A program made the position numbers and the translations under genes. From contig JAFGBX010000056.1 of assembly GCA_016932935.1 (NCBI GenBank), positions 1 to 36,146 on the forward strand: a stretch of DNA of 36,146 nt, written 5' to 3'. Each line of letters starts with the position of its first letter. The stretch's first letter is position 1. Below, piece after piece: positions 15,453 through 23,509 of the stretch. Source of the DNA: Promethearchaeota archaeon. GTDB lineage: Archaea; Asgardarchaeota; Lokiarchaeia; Sigyniarchaeales; Sigyniarchaeaceae. Below the pieces are notes generated by a model. It ran no database searches and was not told the origin of the DNA. It saw nothing but the letters and a program-made list of their open reading frames with translations.

Positions 15453-16874
15453 TCAGTCCTTGCGCTCCAACTCGTCGAGCACCTTGCGTTCGACCATTCG
15501 GCGGGCCTCGTGTAGCGACGTCCCGAGCTCCTCGGCGACCCGCTTCAGGTCATCGTGCTCCACCTTGAAGCCCGGCCGCGACCCCATTCGAGCCCCGGAA
15601 GTGCCTTGCCGCCATTCGACGAGCTTGGCGACCACGTCACCCGAGAACGCTCGGTTCCCCTTGAACAACTCGATATGGAACGACCTCGCGTGGCGACCGA
15701 TCGTCACGCGTTCGACGATCTCGACTCGGCAGCCGAGGGTCGTGCTCTCCTCCATCCAGATGGCCAGCAATAGTGGCGCGGAGTCCGGGGCGCAGTAGAC
15801 GATGACCTGCACGCCGGGGCGCTGCTTCTTCATCTGCGCGGGCAGCGCATAGGCGTCGAGCGCGCCGGCCCTGAAGGACTTCTCGATCAAGTAACCGATG
15901 TCCTCGGGCGTCATATCGTCGATGGAAAGGGTGAGCTCGGCCACCACGCCGGCGCTGGCCTGCAAGGGGGATCGGTTCACGTATTCTGCGATGATCCGGC
16001 CCGCATCGGCCACGGGCCCGCCGGATGGCTCGACCAGCTGCAGGCGGAGTACGTTCGGCACTGACGGGAAGGTTCTGGTTCCGGCTCCGGTGCCGGAAGC
16101 GACGGTCCTGCTTGGATCCTTCATCCCGTCGAACGATGGCCTCAATGCTGCTAGGATGGCGCATCCAGTTGGGGTTGCGAGCTCAGCGTCGTCGACTGGG
16201 CCATCGACGTGCGGGATGCCGTGTATCTTGAGGATCTCGAGCGTGCCAGGCGCCGGAACAGGCAGAATGCCGTGCACAGTCTTGACGCAGCCCCTCCCCG
16301 TTGAGACGGGGCTGGAGTACACCCTCATGTCACCCGCGCCGTCGAACGCCCCGAGCGCCTCGAGGGCACGTGCGACACACAAGATGTCGACGAGCGTGTC
16401 GGCGGAAGCAAGCTCGTGCAAGTGGACGTGCAATTGGCCAGCAGCGTGATCGTGACCATGATCGCAGCGTTTCCCGTCGATCCCGTGTGCATGGGCTTCG
16501 GCATCTATAATAATATGTAATACATCCTCAGCGAAAGCGCGCGCCCTCGGGTTCGAGAGCCCGGCAGCTTCCATGCACGCGCTCAAGTTGTGATCGATTG
16601 CCCGGATGCCACCATGGGCATCGTCTACGTCCTCCTCGATATCGAGACTCATGTAGGTCGCTGCGAAGCCGTTCTTGTCAACGCGGGAGAACCTCGCTTC
16701 GAGGCGCTTGACGGATCCAACAGCATCCTTTATCGACGCTATGGTCTGCATCAATACGCCTGGATCCTTGCCGGCGTTTGATAGAAGATCATGGAACGCA
16801 CCGACGAGCATGTCTCCCGAGATGCCCGATAAGCAATCGACCTTGAGGGCGCGCCGCGCCGGTCTCTCTACCAT
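15453..16874 (-). CDS. larC: LarC, nickel insertion enzyme of the NPN cofactor pathway
   Basis: 473 residues from the ATG at 16874. LarC is the CTP-dependent cyclometallase that inserts nickel in the last step of NPN synthesis. The N-terminus LKVDCLSGISGDMLVGAF is the family signature. A His-rich segment (DHGHDHAAGQLHVHLHEL, about 150-170) is a likely nickel-binding region and precedes ASADTLVDI. Further signatures are STGRGCVKTVHGILPVPAPG and ELATPTGCAIL. The C-terminal half (LSIDDMTPEDIGYLIE onward) matches the LarC2 part. Both halves sit in one uninterrupted frame, unlike the lactobacilli, where a ribosomal frameshift joins them. Its partner larB lies at 9128-9940. Confidence 0.93.
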   Translation of the reverse strand: MVERPARRALKVDCLSGISGDMLVGAFHDLLSNAGKDPGVLMQTIASIKDAVGSVKRLEARFSRVDKNGFAATYMSLDIEEDVDDAHGGIRAIDHNLSACMEAAGLSNPRARAFAEDVLHIIIDAEAHAHGIDGKRCDHGHDHAAGQLHVHLHELASADTLVDILCVARALEALGAFDGAGDMRVYSSPVSTGRGCVKTVHGILPVPAPGTLEILKIHGIPHVDGPVDDAELATPTGCAILAALRPSFDGMKDPSRTVASGTGAGTRTFPSVPNVLRLQLVEPSGGPVADAGRIIAEYVNRSPLQASAGVVAELTLSIDDMTPEDIGYLIEKSFRAGALDAYALPAQMKKQRPGVQVIVYCAPDSAPLLLAIWMEESTTLGCRVEIVERVTIGRHARSFHIELFKGNRAFSGDVVAKLVEWRQGTSGARMGSRPGFKVEHDDLKRVAEELGTSLHEARRMVERKVLDELERKD

Positions 16875-16905
16875 GGCGTGTCGGTTTAGTATAGGCGGCT
16901 CAGTC

Positions 16906-16914
16906 GAATAAAGG
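16906..16914 (-). promoter_or_regulatory. TATA box of larC
   Basis: The minus strand reads ctttattcg; transcription would start near 16883, only about 9 nt ahead of the ATG. Confidence 0.35.
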
Positions 16915-17001
16915 TTGTCAGCACGCGCGGCGGGGACACGCACGCCTATCGACGCGACGCTCGCTCTTGGGCTCCACCTATGGCATATAACGAGTAGATT
17001 C

Positions 17002-17008
17002 TTATATG
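17002..17008 (+). promoter_or_regulatory. TATA box of the hsp20 gene
   Basis: The sequence ttatatg predicts a start near 17032, giving a 50-nt leader that carries an inverted repeat and a strong ribosome binding site. Confidence 0.5.
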
Positions 17009-17034
17009 ACCAAGATCAATATGTAACCTGAAGT

Positions 17035-17054
17035 TGCATGTTCACATACATGCA
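17035..17054. promoter_or_regulatory. Inverted repeat at the hsp20 transcription start, candidate operator
   Basis: TGCATG and CATGCA form a perfect 6-bp inverted repeat separated by 8 nt, lying at the predicted start of transcription. This is where archaeal heat-shock repressors act, though the sequence does not match the Phr site I know. Confidence 0.4.
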
Positions 17055-17064
17055 TCACAACACG

Positions 17065-17073
17065 AAAGGAGGT
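17065..17073 (+). promoter_or_regulatory. Strong Shine-Dalgarno site of hsp20
   Basis: AAAGGAGGT lies 8 nt before the ATG at 17082. It is the best ribosome binding site in the window, where most genes have none, and it fixes the start codon. Confidence 0.85.
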
Positions 17074-17081
17074 CATAACCC

Positions 17082-17618
17082 ATGACAGAAAATACGAAAG
17101 TTGACAATACTGATATCAAGACCGTGGACGTGAAGGTCGGCGACGAGAAGGGCAAGGCTATCGCCGAGCGCCGGCCTCTCTCGCCACTTTCCTGGTTCGA
17201 CGCGTTCGACTCGCTGTTCCCACGTCGCCTTTCGGATTGGTTCTTCACCCCGTTCGATGACGTGATGTCCATGTCCGTTCCTGAATATAGGATCCCCGCG
17301 ATGGACATCGAGGAATCCGAGACCGAGTACAAGGTGCGTGCGGAGCTGCCGGGCCTCGCGAAAGACGACGTCAAGGTGGAGCTCGAGCGCGGCATCCTGC
17401 GGATCAGCGCGGAGAAGAAGGAAGAGACTGAGACCAAGGACAAGCACTTTTTACGAAAGGAGCGCCGTCACGAGAGCTTCCACCGGGAGTTCGGCGTGCC
17501 CGACGACGTGGACATGTCGAAAGACATCGAAGCCAAGTTAGAAGACGGGCTGCTCCACATCACGATGAAGCGCGTCCCGCCAGCCCCGGTCGAGAAGAAG
17601 GAGATTGAGGTGCAGTGA
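17082..17618 (+). CDS. Small heat shock protein, Hsp20/alpha-crystallin family
   Basis: 178 residues. An N-terminal arm with aromatic residues (WFDAFDSLFPRRLSDWFF) leads into an alpha-crystallin domain at about 72-165: MDIEESETEYKVRAELPG, the conserved VELERGILRISAEK strand, and LEDGLLHITMKR. The tail carries a short I-x-V motif (EIEVQ) that in this family docks into neighbouring subunits for oligomerisation. It is an ATP-independent holdase that keeps unfolding proteins soluble. The strong ribosome binding site and an operator-like repeat at the promoter fit an inducible, highly translated gene. It converges on the AMP phosphorylase gene. Confidence 0.95.
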   Translation: MTENTKVDNTDIKTVDVKVGDEKGKAIAERRPLSPLSWFDAFDSLFPRRLSDWFFTPFDDVMSMSVPEYRIPAMDIEESETEYKVRAELPGLAKDDVKVELERGILRISAEKKEETETKDKHFLRKERRHESFHREFGVPDDVDMSKDIEAKLEDGLLHITMKRVPPAPVEKKEIEVQ

Positions 17619-17636
17619 TTCTAGTCGCTTGTTGAG

Positions 17637-17676
17637 GGAAAAAAACACCGTTCGTTATTGTCTTCCTTTTTTTGCT
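17637..17676. terminator. Bidirectional T-rich terminator between hsp20 and deoA
   Basis: On the plus strand, cttcctttttttgct sits about 45-57 nt past the hsp20 stop. On the minus strand the run of A at 17640-17646 reads as ttttttt about 35 nt past the deoA stop. Both suit archaeal T-run termination of convergent genes. Confidence 0.5.
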
Positions 17677-17680
17677 CTAG

Positions 17681-19222
17681 TCAGATGCGATCGAGCGTCA
17701 TCCCGCCGATTTTTTGAGGCAGATGCTGGTTATAATATTCCACCGCCTCTTCGAGTCGTTTCTTGCTATCCGAGTAGATCGTGAAGACGACCTCGCCCTT
17801 CTTGACTTGCGCGCCGATTTTCTGGTGGATGTATGTTCCCGACTTCTTGGCCGCCGGGCAGCCAGCGATCTTCGCGATCCGGTTGATTGCGCTGTTGTCC
17901 ACGTTGGTGATGTGCCCCTCTGCGACCGCCCGCATGTCCGCGACGTGAGGGCCGACTTCGATGTCGGCCGGCTGTATGTCCGGGTTCCCCCCTTGCGCCT
18001 TGATGATGGCGCGCATCGCCTCGTAGGCCTCCCCCGATCGCACGTACTCGATGGCGAGGTCCTTCCCCTTTCCCTCGGGGGCCTTCCCGGCCATCTCGAG
18101 CAAGACGCCTGCGAGCTCGCACGATTTGTTAAGCAAGCTCGATGGTCCACCGCTCGGGTCGATCAGCAGCTGGAGCGCCTCCCTGGCCTCGAGCGCCGGC
18201 CCGACCGCGTGCCCGATCGGTTGGGAAGCGGACGTGAGCAAGCAAACGGCCTCGATCCCCACCCGCTTGGCGATTTCCTTGAACCGGAACGCGTACTTCT
18301 TGCCGTCCTCGACCGTAGGGAACTTGGTGCCCTTTCCGCACGGGATGTCGAGCACGAGCTTGGTCACGCCCAGGCTCTTCTTCTTGCAGATGATCGAGGC
18401 GATCATCAGGCCGAAGGGGTCGAGGTTGAGCGGCTTCTCGATGTTGATGAGCGCGTTGTCGGCGGGCGCGGAATCGATGGCGCCGCCCCAGAAGATGCCG
18501 GCCCGCTCCTTTTTCAAGATCTCGAGCAGCCTCTTCTTCGAAAACGCGACGGGGGCGAGCACCTCGAACACGTCAGCGGTTCCCGAGGGCGACGTGATTG
18601 CCCGCGTGCTGGTCTTGGGGATGAACAGGCCGGCGGCCTTGCAGATCGGCACGATGATCTCCGTGACCTTGTTGCCTGGAACGCCGCCTGTGGAGTGCTT
18701 GTCGTAGACGGTCTCACCTGGGAACGAGAACACCTCGCCGGAGTTGGTCATGGCATCCGTGAGCTTGACCACCTCGTCGTCGGTCGTGCCGTTGATCTCC
18801 AGGGCAACGATGAACGCTGCCATCTCGATGGGGAGGAGCGTGCCCTTCGTGCAGTCGGTGATGACCTCCTGGATCTCCAGCGTGTTCAGCTCGTGGCCCT
18901 GGATCTTTTTCTTGATGTAATCGAAAGACCTGGGCTTGGAGTAGAGCTGGATCTCGACCTCCTTCTCCCCGCTTTCGAGCTTCAGCCTTTCCGCGACCTC
19001 CTCGTAGAGCCCAACTTCACCACGTTCCACGAACCCGGAACCAATGACGACATCTACCGACGCGACGATACCCTCCCCCACGTGCTCTCCATCCTTTTTA
19101 ATGTGGAAGAGGCGGACTCGATCGCCGGGTTTCGCCCCCAGCGCGAACGCATCATCGTCGTCGAGGATCACGACAGATAGTTGGCCCGTCGTGAGCCCCA
19201 GCCGTTTTATTTTGAAGTTCAT
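17681..19222 (-). CDS. deoA: AMP phosphorylase
   Basis: 513 residues, the normal length for archaeal AMP phosphorylase. It converts AMP (also CMP and UMP) plus phosphate to the base and ribose 1,5-bisphosphate, the entry to the pathway leading through ribose-1,5-bisphosphate isomerase and type III RubisCO. An N-terminal domain of about 85 residues, present in the archaeal form and absent from bacterial thymidine phosphorylase, is here. The phosphate-binding signature KHSTGGVPGNKVTEIIVPIC and the following TSTRAITSPSGTADVFEVLA are clear. The C-terminal domain (HQKIGAQVKKGEVVFTIYSD) is the usual pyrimidine phosphorylase cap. A GAGGAG ribosome binding site lies 7 nt before the ATG. Neither the isomerase nor RubisCO is in the window. 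Confidence 0.95.
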   Translation of the reverse strand: MNFKIKRLGLTTGQLSVVILDDDDAFALGAKPGDRVRLFHIKKDGEHVGEGIVASVDVVIGSGFVERGEVGLYEEVAERLKLESGEKEVEIQLYSKPRSFDYIKKKIQGHELNTLEIQEVITDCTKGTLLPIEMAAFIVALEINGTTDDEVVKLTDAMTNSGEVFSFPGETVYDKHSTGGVPGNKVTEIIVPICKAAGLFIPKTSTRAITSPSGTADVFEVLAPVAFSKKRLLEILKKERAGIFWGGAIDSAPADNALINIEKPLNLDPFGLMIASIICKKKSLGVTKLVLDIPCGKGTKFPTVEDGKKYAFRFKEIAKRVGIEAVCLLTSASQPIGHAVGPALEAREALQLLIDPSGGPSSLLNKSCELAGVLLEMAGKAPEGKGKDLAIEYVRSGEAYEAMRAIIKAQGGNPDIQPADIEVGPHVADMRAVAEGHITNVDNSAINRIAKIAGCPAAKKSGTYIHQKIGAQVKKGEVVFTIYSDSKKRLEEAVEYYNQHLPQKIGGMTLDRI

Positions 19223-19282
19223 TTCGCGCTCCTCGTGACTCGTTTCTCTCCAAATGGTGTAGAATAGCTCTACGCCTCGCGG

Positions 19283-19290
19283 CTTAAAAC
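19283..19290 (-). promoter_or_regulatory. TATA box of deoA
   Basis: The minus strand reads gttttaag, with a start predicted near 19259 and a leader of about 37 nt that contains the GAGGAG site at 19230-19235. Confidence 0.4.
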
Positions 19291-19309
19291 GGTTTCTTGA
19301 TGAAGATTC

Positions 19310-20485
19310 TCACTCCTCTAGATCGATGAGCTCGTAGCTCCTCGTGCCGAGCCCGGCCTCTTCCGCAAGGCGTAGTTGCACCTCCCAGATCTTGTTAGGC
19401 GCGTCGCCCTTCTTCCCGTAGATGTAGGAGAACTTCTCAGAGTTCTCACCGAGGCCGAGTTCCCACGCCTTCGAGTACGGGATGGCATCGGATTTATGAG
19501 CGAGGTCGACGCAAGCCTGATCCAGCGCGACCGGATCCTTCGAGGCGAGCACCCCGATGTCTGGCACGATCGGGACATCCGACGCCCCGGAACAGTCGCA
19601 TTGCGGCACGATGTCGATGGCAAGGTTGATGTAGAATATCCTCTTGGGGGTGAGGAACGACACGACCCCGAGCGCGTTATCTACCAGCTGCCCGACGAAC
19701 TGCTCCTGGGAGATGTGCGCGTCGGTGACGAAGTGCCGCTCCTTGCATACAGCGTGGCAGAACCTGCAGCGCCGGCACGCGCTCACGTCCCTCACGACGA
19801 AGCCATCTTCGGACTTCACGAGCACGTGGACGGGGCAGATGTCGATGCAAGCCGTGCAGCCATCGGGACACTTGTCCTTCTTGATGTCCATCCGCTTGCC
19901 GTGGTGCGCCTCGCTTTTCCCACCCTTCGCGACGCAGCCGATTCCGAGGTTCTTCAGCGCGCCGCCGAAGCCCGCGGAGCCGTGCCCCTTGAAGTGGGTC
20001 TGCATGATCAAGCAATCCACGTCTAGCAGCCTTCCCGCGACCATCACATCCTTGAAGTACCTGCCGTTGATCTTCTGGTGGAACCAGTCGAGGCCGAGCG
20101 GTCCATCGAGCATGGTTACCGGGGCCCCCATGGACTCCGCCGTGAAGCCGTGGCGCTTCGCGCACTCGAGGTATTCCTCCTCGCTCGCGCGCCCCGCGTA
20201 CTCGCCCTCGCCCCTGGGAAGGCCCGCGCCACATGATTCCGCGACGAACACGTCCGTCACCCCGAGGCTTTTCACGTGGTCGACTAGAGCCCTCGTGTAC
20301 GATGGCCGGATGTATCTCGTGTTCGCCAGCGCGCCGAAATGCGTCTTGATGCACGTTTTCATACCTGGCTTCAAGTACCCGTCAAGCCCGATCTCGCCAA
20401 GGACGACCTTGGACTTCACGCTGGACATTGAGGCGAGCTCTGAAATGGTCCTCGCGCTCAAGTAAAAGACGTCGGACTTCATCAT
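19310..20485 (-). CDS. DUF362 protein with two 4Fe-4S clusters
   Basis: 391 residues, beginning with two ATG codons (20485, 20482). DUF362 spans most of the protein: LGEIGLDGYLKPGMKTCIKTHF, RALVDHVKSLGVTDVFVAES, QTHFKGHGSAGFGGALKNLG and the C-terminal GVLASKDPVALDQACVDL are all typical. A bacterial-type ferredoxin insert near residues 208-250 has CPDGCTACIDICP and CRRCRFCHAVC, enough for two 4Fe-4S clusters. The biochemical role of DUF362 ferredoxin proteins is not settled; they are thought to be redox or metal-handling proteins of anaerobes. There is no signal peptide. It is divergent from the topoisomerase-like gene. Confidence 0.92.
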   Translation of the reverse strand: MMKSDVFYLSARTISELASMSSVKSKVVLGEIGLDGYLKPGMKTCIKTHFGALANTRYIRPSYTRALVDHVKSLGVTDVFVAESCGAGLPRGEGEYAGRASEEEYLECAKRHGFTAESMGAPVTMLDGPLGLDWFHQKINGRYFKDVMVAGRLLDVDCLIMQTHFKGHGSAGFGGALKNLGIGCVAKGGKSEAHHGKRMDIKKDKCPDGCTACIDICPVHVLVKSEDGFVVRDVSACRRCRFCHAVCKERHFVTDAHISQEQFVGQLVDNALGVVSFLTPKRIFYINLAIDIVPQCDCSGASDVPIVPDIGVLASKDPVALDQACVDLAHKSDAIPYSKAWELGLGENSEKFSYIYGKKGDAPNKIWEVQLRLAEEAGLGTRSYELIDLEE

Positions 20486-20528
20486 TTTACCCGTGAGATA
20501 GTTGTTTGGCTTTGTTTTTGTCTCGAAG

Positions 20529-20568
20529 ATTTTAATCCTTTCCTTTTAGATGCAAAAAATTATAATTT
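20529..20568. promoter_or_regulatory. Divergent promoters of the DUF362 and topoisomerase-like genes
   Basis: The minus strand reads attaaaat at 20529-20536, a start near 20506 for DUF362. On the plus strand aaattataattt at 20557-20568 predicts a start near 20590 and a leader of about 50 nt before the ATG at 20641. Confidence 0.5.
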
Positions 20569-20640
20569 CGAGACCCCTTGTCCTCATGATCGAGACCAAG
20601 GTTGGACGTCTCTTTTCATCGAACGGGCACGGATTTCATT

Positions 20641-23391
20641 ATGAGCACTGAACACGCAACGCTCATCATCACGGACGACCAGCGCATCGCCCGGCATTTA
20701 CATTCAATCTTGGACAAGAAACCCAAGCGGTTGAACCCAAGCGAACCCTTCTATTTCACAGCTCACACGGAGAAAAAAAAAAATATCATTCTATCAACGA
20801 ACGGGCACCTTCAAGTGTTCCAGAACTCGTCCGTCTACAAATGGACTGGCATCGACCCGAAGAGGATCATCGAGGACGAGAACTCGGTCATTCCGGTTCT
20901 CAACTCGTTCAACAAGAAGAATTACTACACTCTGCAGAAGATCCTCCAGACCGAGCGGATTAGCGACGTCGTCCTTGCCCTTGCCCCCGACATCAACGCT
21001 ATCACGATCGGGCTGAAGGAGATCAAGAATGTCTTGCAAAAGTCCCGGTTCGACCGGCCGGTGAAAAAGCTGTTGCTCCACACGCTCGATCCCGACGCGA
21101 TCCTTGTGCAACTGGCCCGCGCCCAGCCGTTCTCCTTTGAAGACGAGAAGCGTGCCGAGGTCGAGTACTTGCGCAGTTACCTCGACGCCATCATCTCGTT
21201 TTCCATCACCCAGGAGGTCACATACACGATCAAGCGGTGCCTCGACCTGGGTTCGCCCTCCTTCAAGGAGCTACGGGACATCCTCTCAAGGGATAGCAAG
21301 GAGAGCAAGAACTTGCTCGTCCCCATGAGCCGCGCCCAGGCCCTCATCCTGCTGCTCGTCCAAGCGAACAACAAGCTCGCGGCAACAGCCTTGCCCGATG
21401 GCCAGGAGGGGGCCCATGCAATCATCGCTCGTATCGTGCAGCCGGGAGGGGCAACCATCGACGTGCAAGTGGACGGCATCCCGCTTCCCGATCTCGATTC
21501 GGCAAGGAAGTTCCTCGACTCGGTGAAGGGCGAGCGATATGTCCGCATCGGGGCCGTTGCGTCGGTCGAGGTCCAGCTTCCACCCCCCCAAGCATTCGAC
21601 CTCACAGGGCTCATCGAACAAGCCTCGGCCGAAACGGGATTCCCGACGACCTACACTTACAGGATCCTCGTGGACATGTACCACTCCCGGTTGATTTCTT
21701 ACCCGAATCCAGAGCGCGCTGCCCCCGGCTCCATCAACCTCGACCACGGCACCCTCTTGAAGGGTTTCGCGGAGATCGACGAGCTCGAGGATATAGCGAA
21801 GGCTGCCCTGGAGGAGTATACGCCCTCGAGTGATCGGTTGAACGAGGCCCAAGAGAGTACCCTCGAAAGCGGGATCTACCCGCTCGCCGCCCTGGGGAAG
21901 GACTCGCCTTTTTTCAAGGCGCGGCCGAACCACTGGAGGATATTCGTGGTTGTCGCCCGGCGGTACATGTTGCGGTTTTTCAAGCCCGCTCGCTTGACCG
22001 AGCACAAGTTGACCATCGGTTTAAAAGGATATCCGGGTGCGTCCCTCAAGACTTACGTGGTCGAGGATGAGGGCTTCGCATACCACTGCAAGGAAGGCTA
22101 TCTAGGCAAGTATGCGCAATTCTCCTTCGACGTCCTCAAGAGCCTCGAGATCGATGGGTTTTCCACCGTGCCGACGGCCCGGCCGCGCGCATTCTATACG
22201 GACGCCTCTTTACTCAACGACATCAAGGACTACAACCTTGGTGACACGGTATCCTATCTTTTAATGATTGAAAAGCTCATCGCCAACAATTACATCCAAG
22301 TCGTAAATAAGAACTTGAAGATGACCAAGCGCGGCGAGCTGATCGCCGACTTTCTCCGGGAGACCTTCGCGTTCCTCGGCAGCCTCGAGTTCACGACGCT
22401 CTTCATGAAGCGGATGCACGAGGTGATCGCGACAGGTAGCCCGGCGGAGATGCCATCGGCGATCGCGGCGGCCCGCAAGGCCATCCTGGACGAATACCTC
22501 ATCCAATTCTCGCGTTCACGCGAGCGCACGAACGATTACTTGCTCAGGCAAGGGATCAACCTGTCCATGGGTGGCGAGGGTAGCTACGACGCTGAGCAGG
22601 AGGGCCGCTTCACGAGCACGCCCGAGCTCTACCTTTTCTGCCAGTGCGGGAGCCCGATGAAGGTCATCGAGACGAAGGCGAAGACGCGCTTTCTCGCATG
22701 CGAGAACAGGCTAGAATGCGGGAAAACGGCCGCCCTCCCCCGGGAAGGGAAGATCGCCGTGATAGACAAGCAGTGCAAGATCTGCGGCAAGAATGTACTG
22801 AAGATCGAATCTACCGAGCGCGGCACCTACTTTTTCTGTCCCATCTGCTGGATGGAGAGTTATTCCCAAACTAACGGCGAATCAATGGGTTATTGTGCGA
22901 CTTGCGACGAGTTAGGTGCGTGCTGGACTGCCGAGTCCGCCGTGGGGCACGAGGAATCGCTGGCGGCGCTCGAAGCCCAGCACGAAGCAGGTTTCGAGAG
23001 ATGTCCCCGCTGCCAGAAGTCGCGCATGATCATCGTGAAAGATCCTCAGGGAGGCACTGGAGTGCGACTCGTGTGCGAGAACCCCTTGTGTAACTACGTG
23101 CTTGACGTACCGCAATCCATCTCGGGTAAAATAGAGCACACTGATAAGAAATGCTTGATCTGCCCTATGAATGCCGTCATCATAACGGGCAAGGGCGGAT
23201 CTACCTTTTACATGTGCCTTAATTGCTATAACAGGTATCTAAAGCGAAAGGACGAGCAGATCGGCTTTTGCTCCGGATGCGTCTATCACGATGCTTGCTT
23301 CACGAACGAGATAAAGCGAATAGAAGCAAAGGTAAGCATTAAGGATTCCGTCCGGAAAAGGATGGCTGAAGTGACTGCAAACAAGGAATAA
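20641..23391 (+). CDS. Divergent type IA topoisomerase-like protein with altered TOPRIM metal site
   Basis: 916 residues from the ATG at 20641; a TTG at 20602 is less likely. The architecture is that of topoisomerase I/III. A TOPRIM-like start (ATLIITDDQRIARHL) and second motif (VVLALAPDINAITIGLKEI) come first. MSRAQALILLLV (Arg231) matches the GRVQ-type motif. MYHSRLISYPNPERA places Tyr354 at the cleaving tyrosine. HWRIFVVVARRYMLRFF fits the later HxxI/RRF helix. The C-terminal 250 residues hold four or more topoisomerase-type zinc ribbons (CQCGSPM, CKICGKN, FCPIC, RCPRCQ, CLICPM). Departures from the family: the catalytic Glu of motif 1 appears as Asp, the DxDxE triad reads APDIN, and the Arg two residues after the tyrosine is Asn-Pro. 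It may bind or structure DNA without normal relaxation activity, or use a shifted metal site. A CPBP gene and a helicase follow. Confidence 0.8.
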   Translation: MSTEHATLIITDDQRIARHLHSILDKKPKRLNPSEPFYFTAHTEKKKNIILSTNGHLQVFQNSSVYKWTGIDPKRIIEDENSVIPVLNSFNKKNYYTLQKILQTERISDVVLALAPDINAITIGLKEIKNVLQKSRFDRPVKKLLLHTLDPDAILVQLARAQPFSFEDEKRAEVEYLRSYLDAIISFSITQEVTYTIKRCLDLGSPSFKELRDILSRDSKESKNLLVPMSRAQALILLLVQANNKLAATALPDGQEGAHAIIARIVQPGGATIDVQVDGIPLPDLDSARKFLDSVKGERYVRIGAVASVEVQLPPPQAFDLTGLIEQASAETGFPTTYTYRILVDMYHSRLISYPNPERAAPGSINLDHGTLLKGFAEIDELEDIAKAALEEYTPSSDRLNEAQESTLESGIYPLAALGKDSPFFKARPNHWRIFVVVARRYMLRFFKPARLTEHKLTIGLKGYPGASLKTYVVEDEGFAYHCKEGYLGKYAQFSFDVLKSLEIDGFSTVPTARPRAFYTDASLLNDIKDYNLGDTVSYLLMIEKLIANNYIQVVNKNLKMTKRGELIADFLRETFAFLGSLEFTTLFMKRMHEVIATGSPAEMPSAIAAARKAILDEYLIQFSRSRERTNDYLLRQGINLSMGGEGSYDAEQEGRFTSTPELYLFCQCGSPMKVIETKAKTRFLACENRLECGKTAALPREGKIAVIDKQCKICGKNVLKIESTERGTYFFCPICWMESYSQTNGESMGYCATCDELGACWTAESAVGHEESLAALEAQHEAGFERCPRCQKSRMIIVKDPQGGTGVRLVCENPLCNYVLDVPQSISGKIEHTDKKCLICPMNAVIITGKGGSTFYMCLNCYNRYLKRKDEQIGFCSGCVYHDACFTNEIKRIEAKVSIKDSVRKRMAEVTANKE

Positions 23392-23431
23392 ATTGGTAAA
23401 TGATACGATGGTGGCCTGGCAAGCAACGTGC

Positions 23432-23459
23432 ACAAGCTTTATTTTTTGAATGTGCTTGT
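23432..23459. promoter_or_regulatory. Promoter of the CPBP gene enclosed by an inverted repeat
   Basis: A TATA-like gctttatttt (23436-23445) sits between the perfect half-sites acaagc (23432-23437) and gcttgt (23454-23459). The start would be near 23468. The repeat could be an operator that blocks TBP binding. Confidence 0.3.
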
Positions 23460-23509
23460 ATTGATCAGCGCCCATCATAGCAGCGAAGGAGCAGAGAGGC
23501 GATCGAGAC

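Noticed and set aside
17714-19180. 488-residue open frame on the plus strand opposite AMP phosphorylase
   Set aside because: It is the mirror of a certain gene in GC-rich DNA, with a composition of Arg, Asp, Leu and Val repeats and no family motifs.
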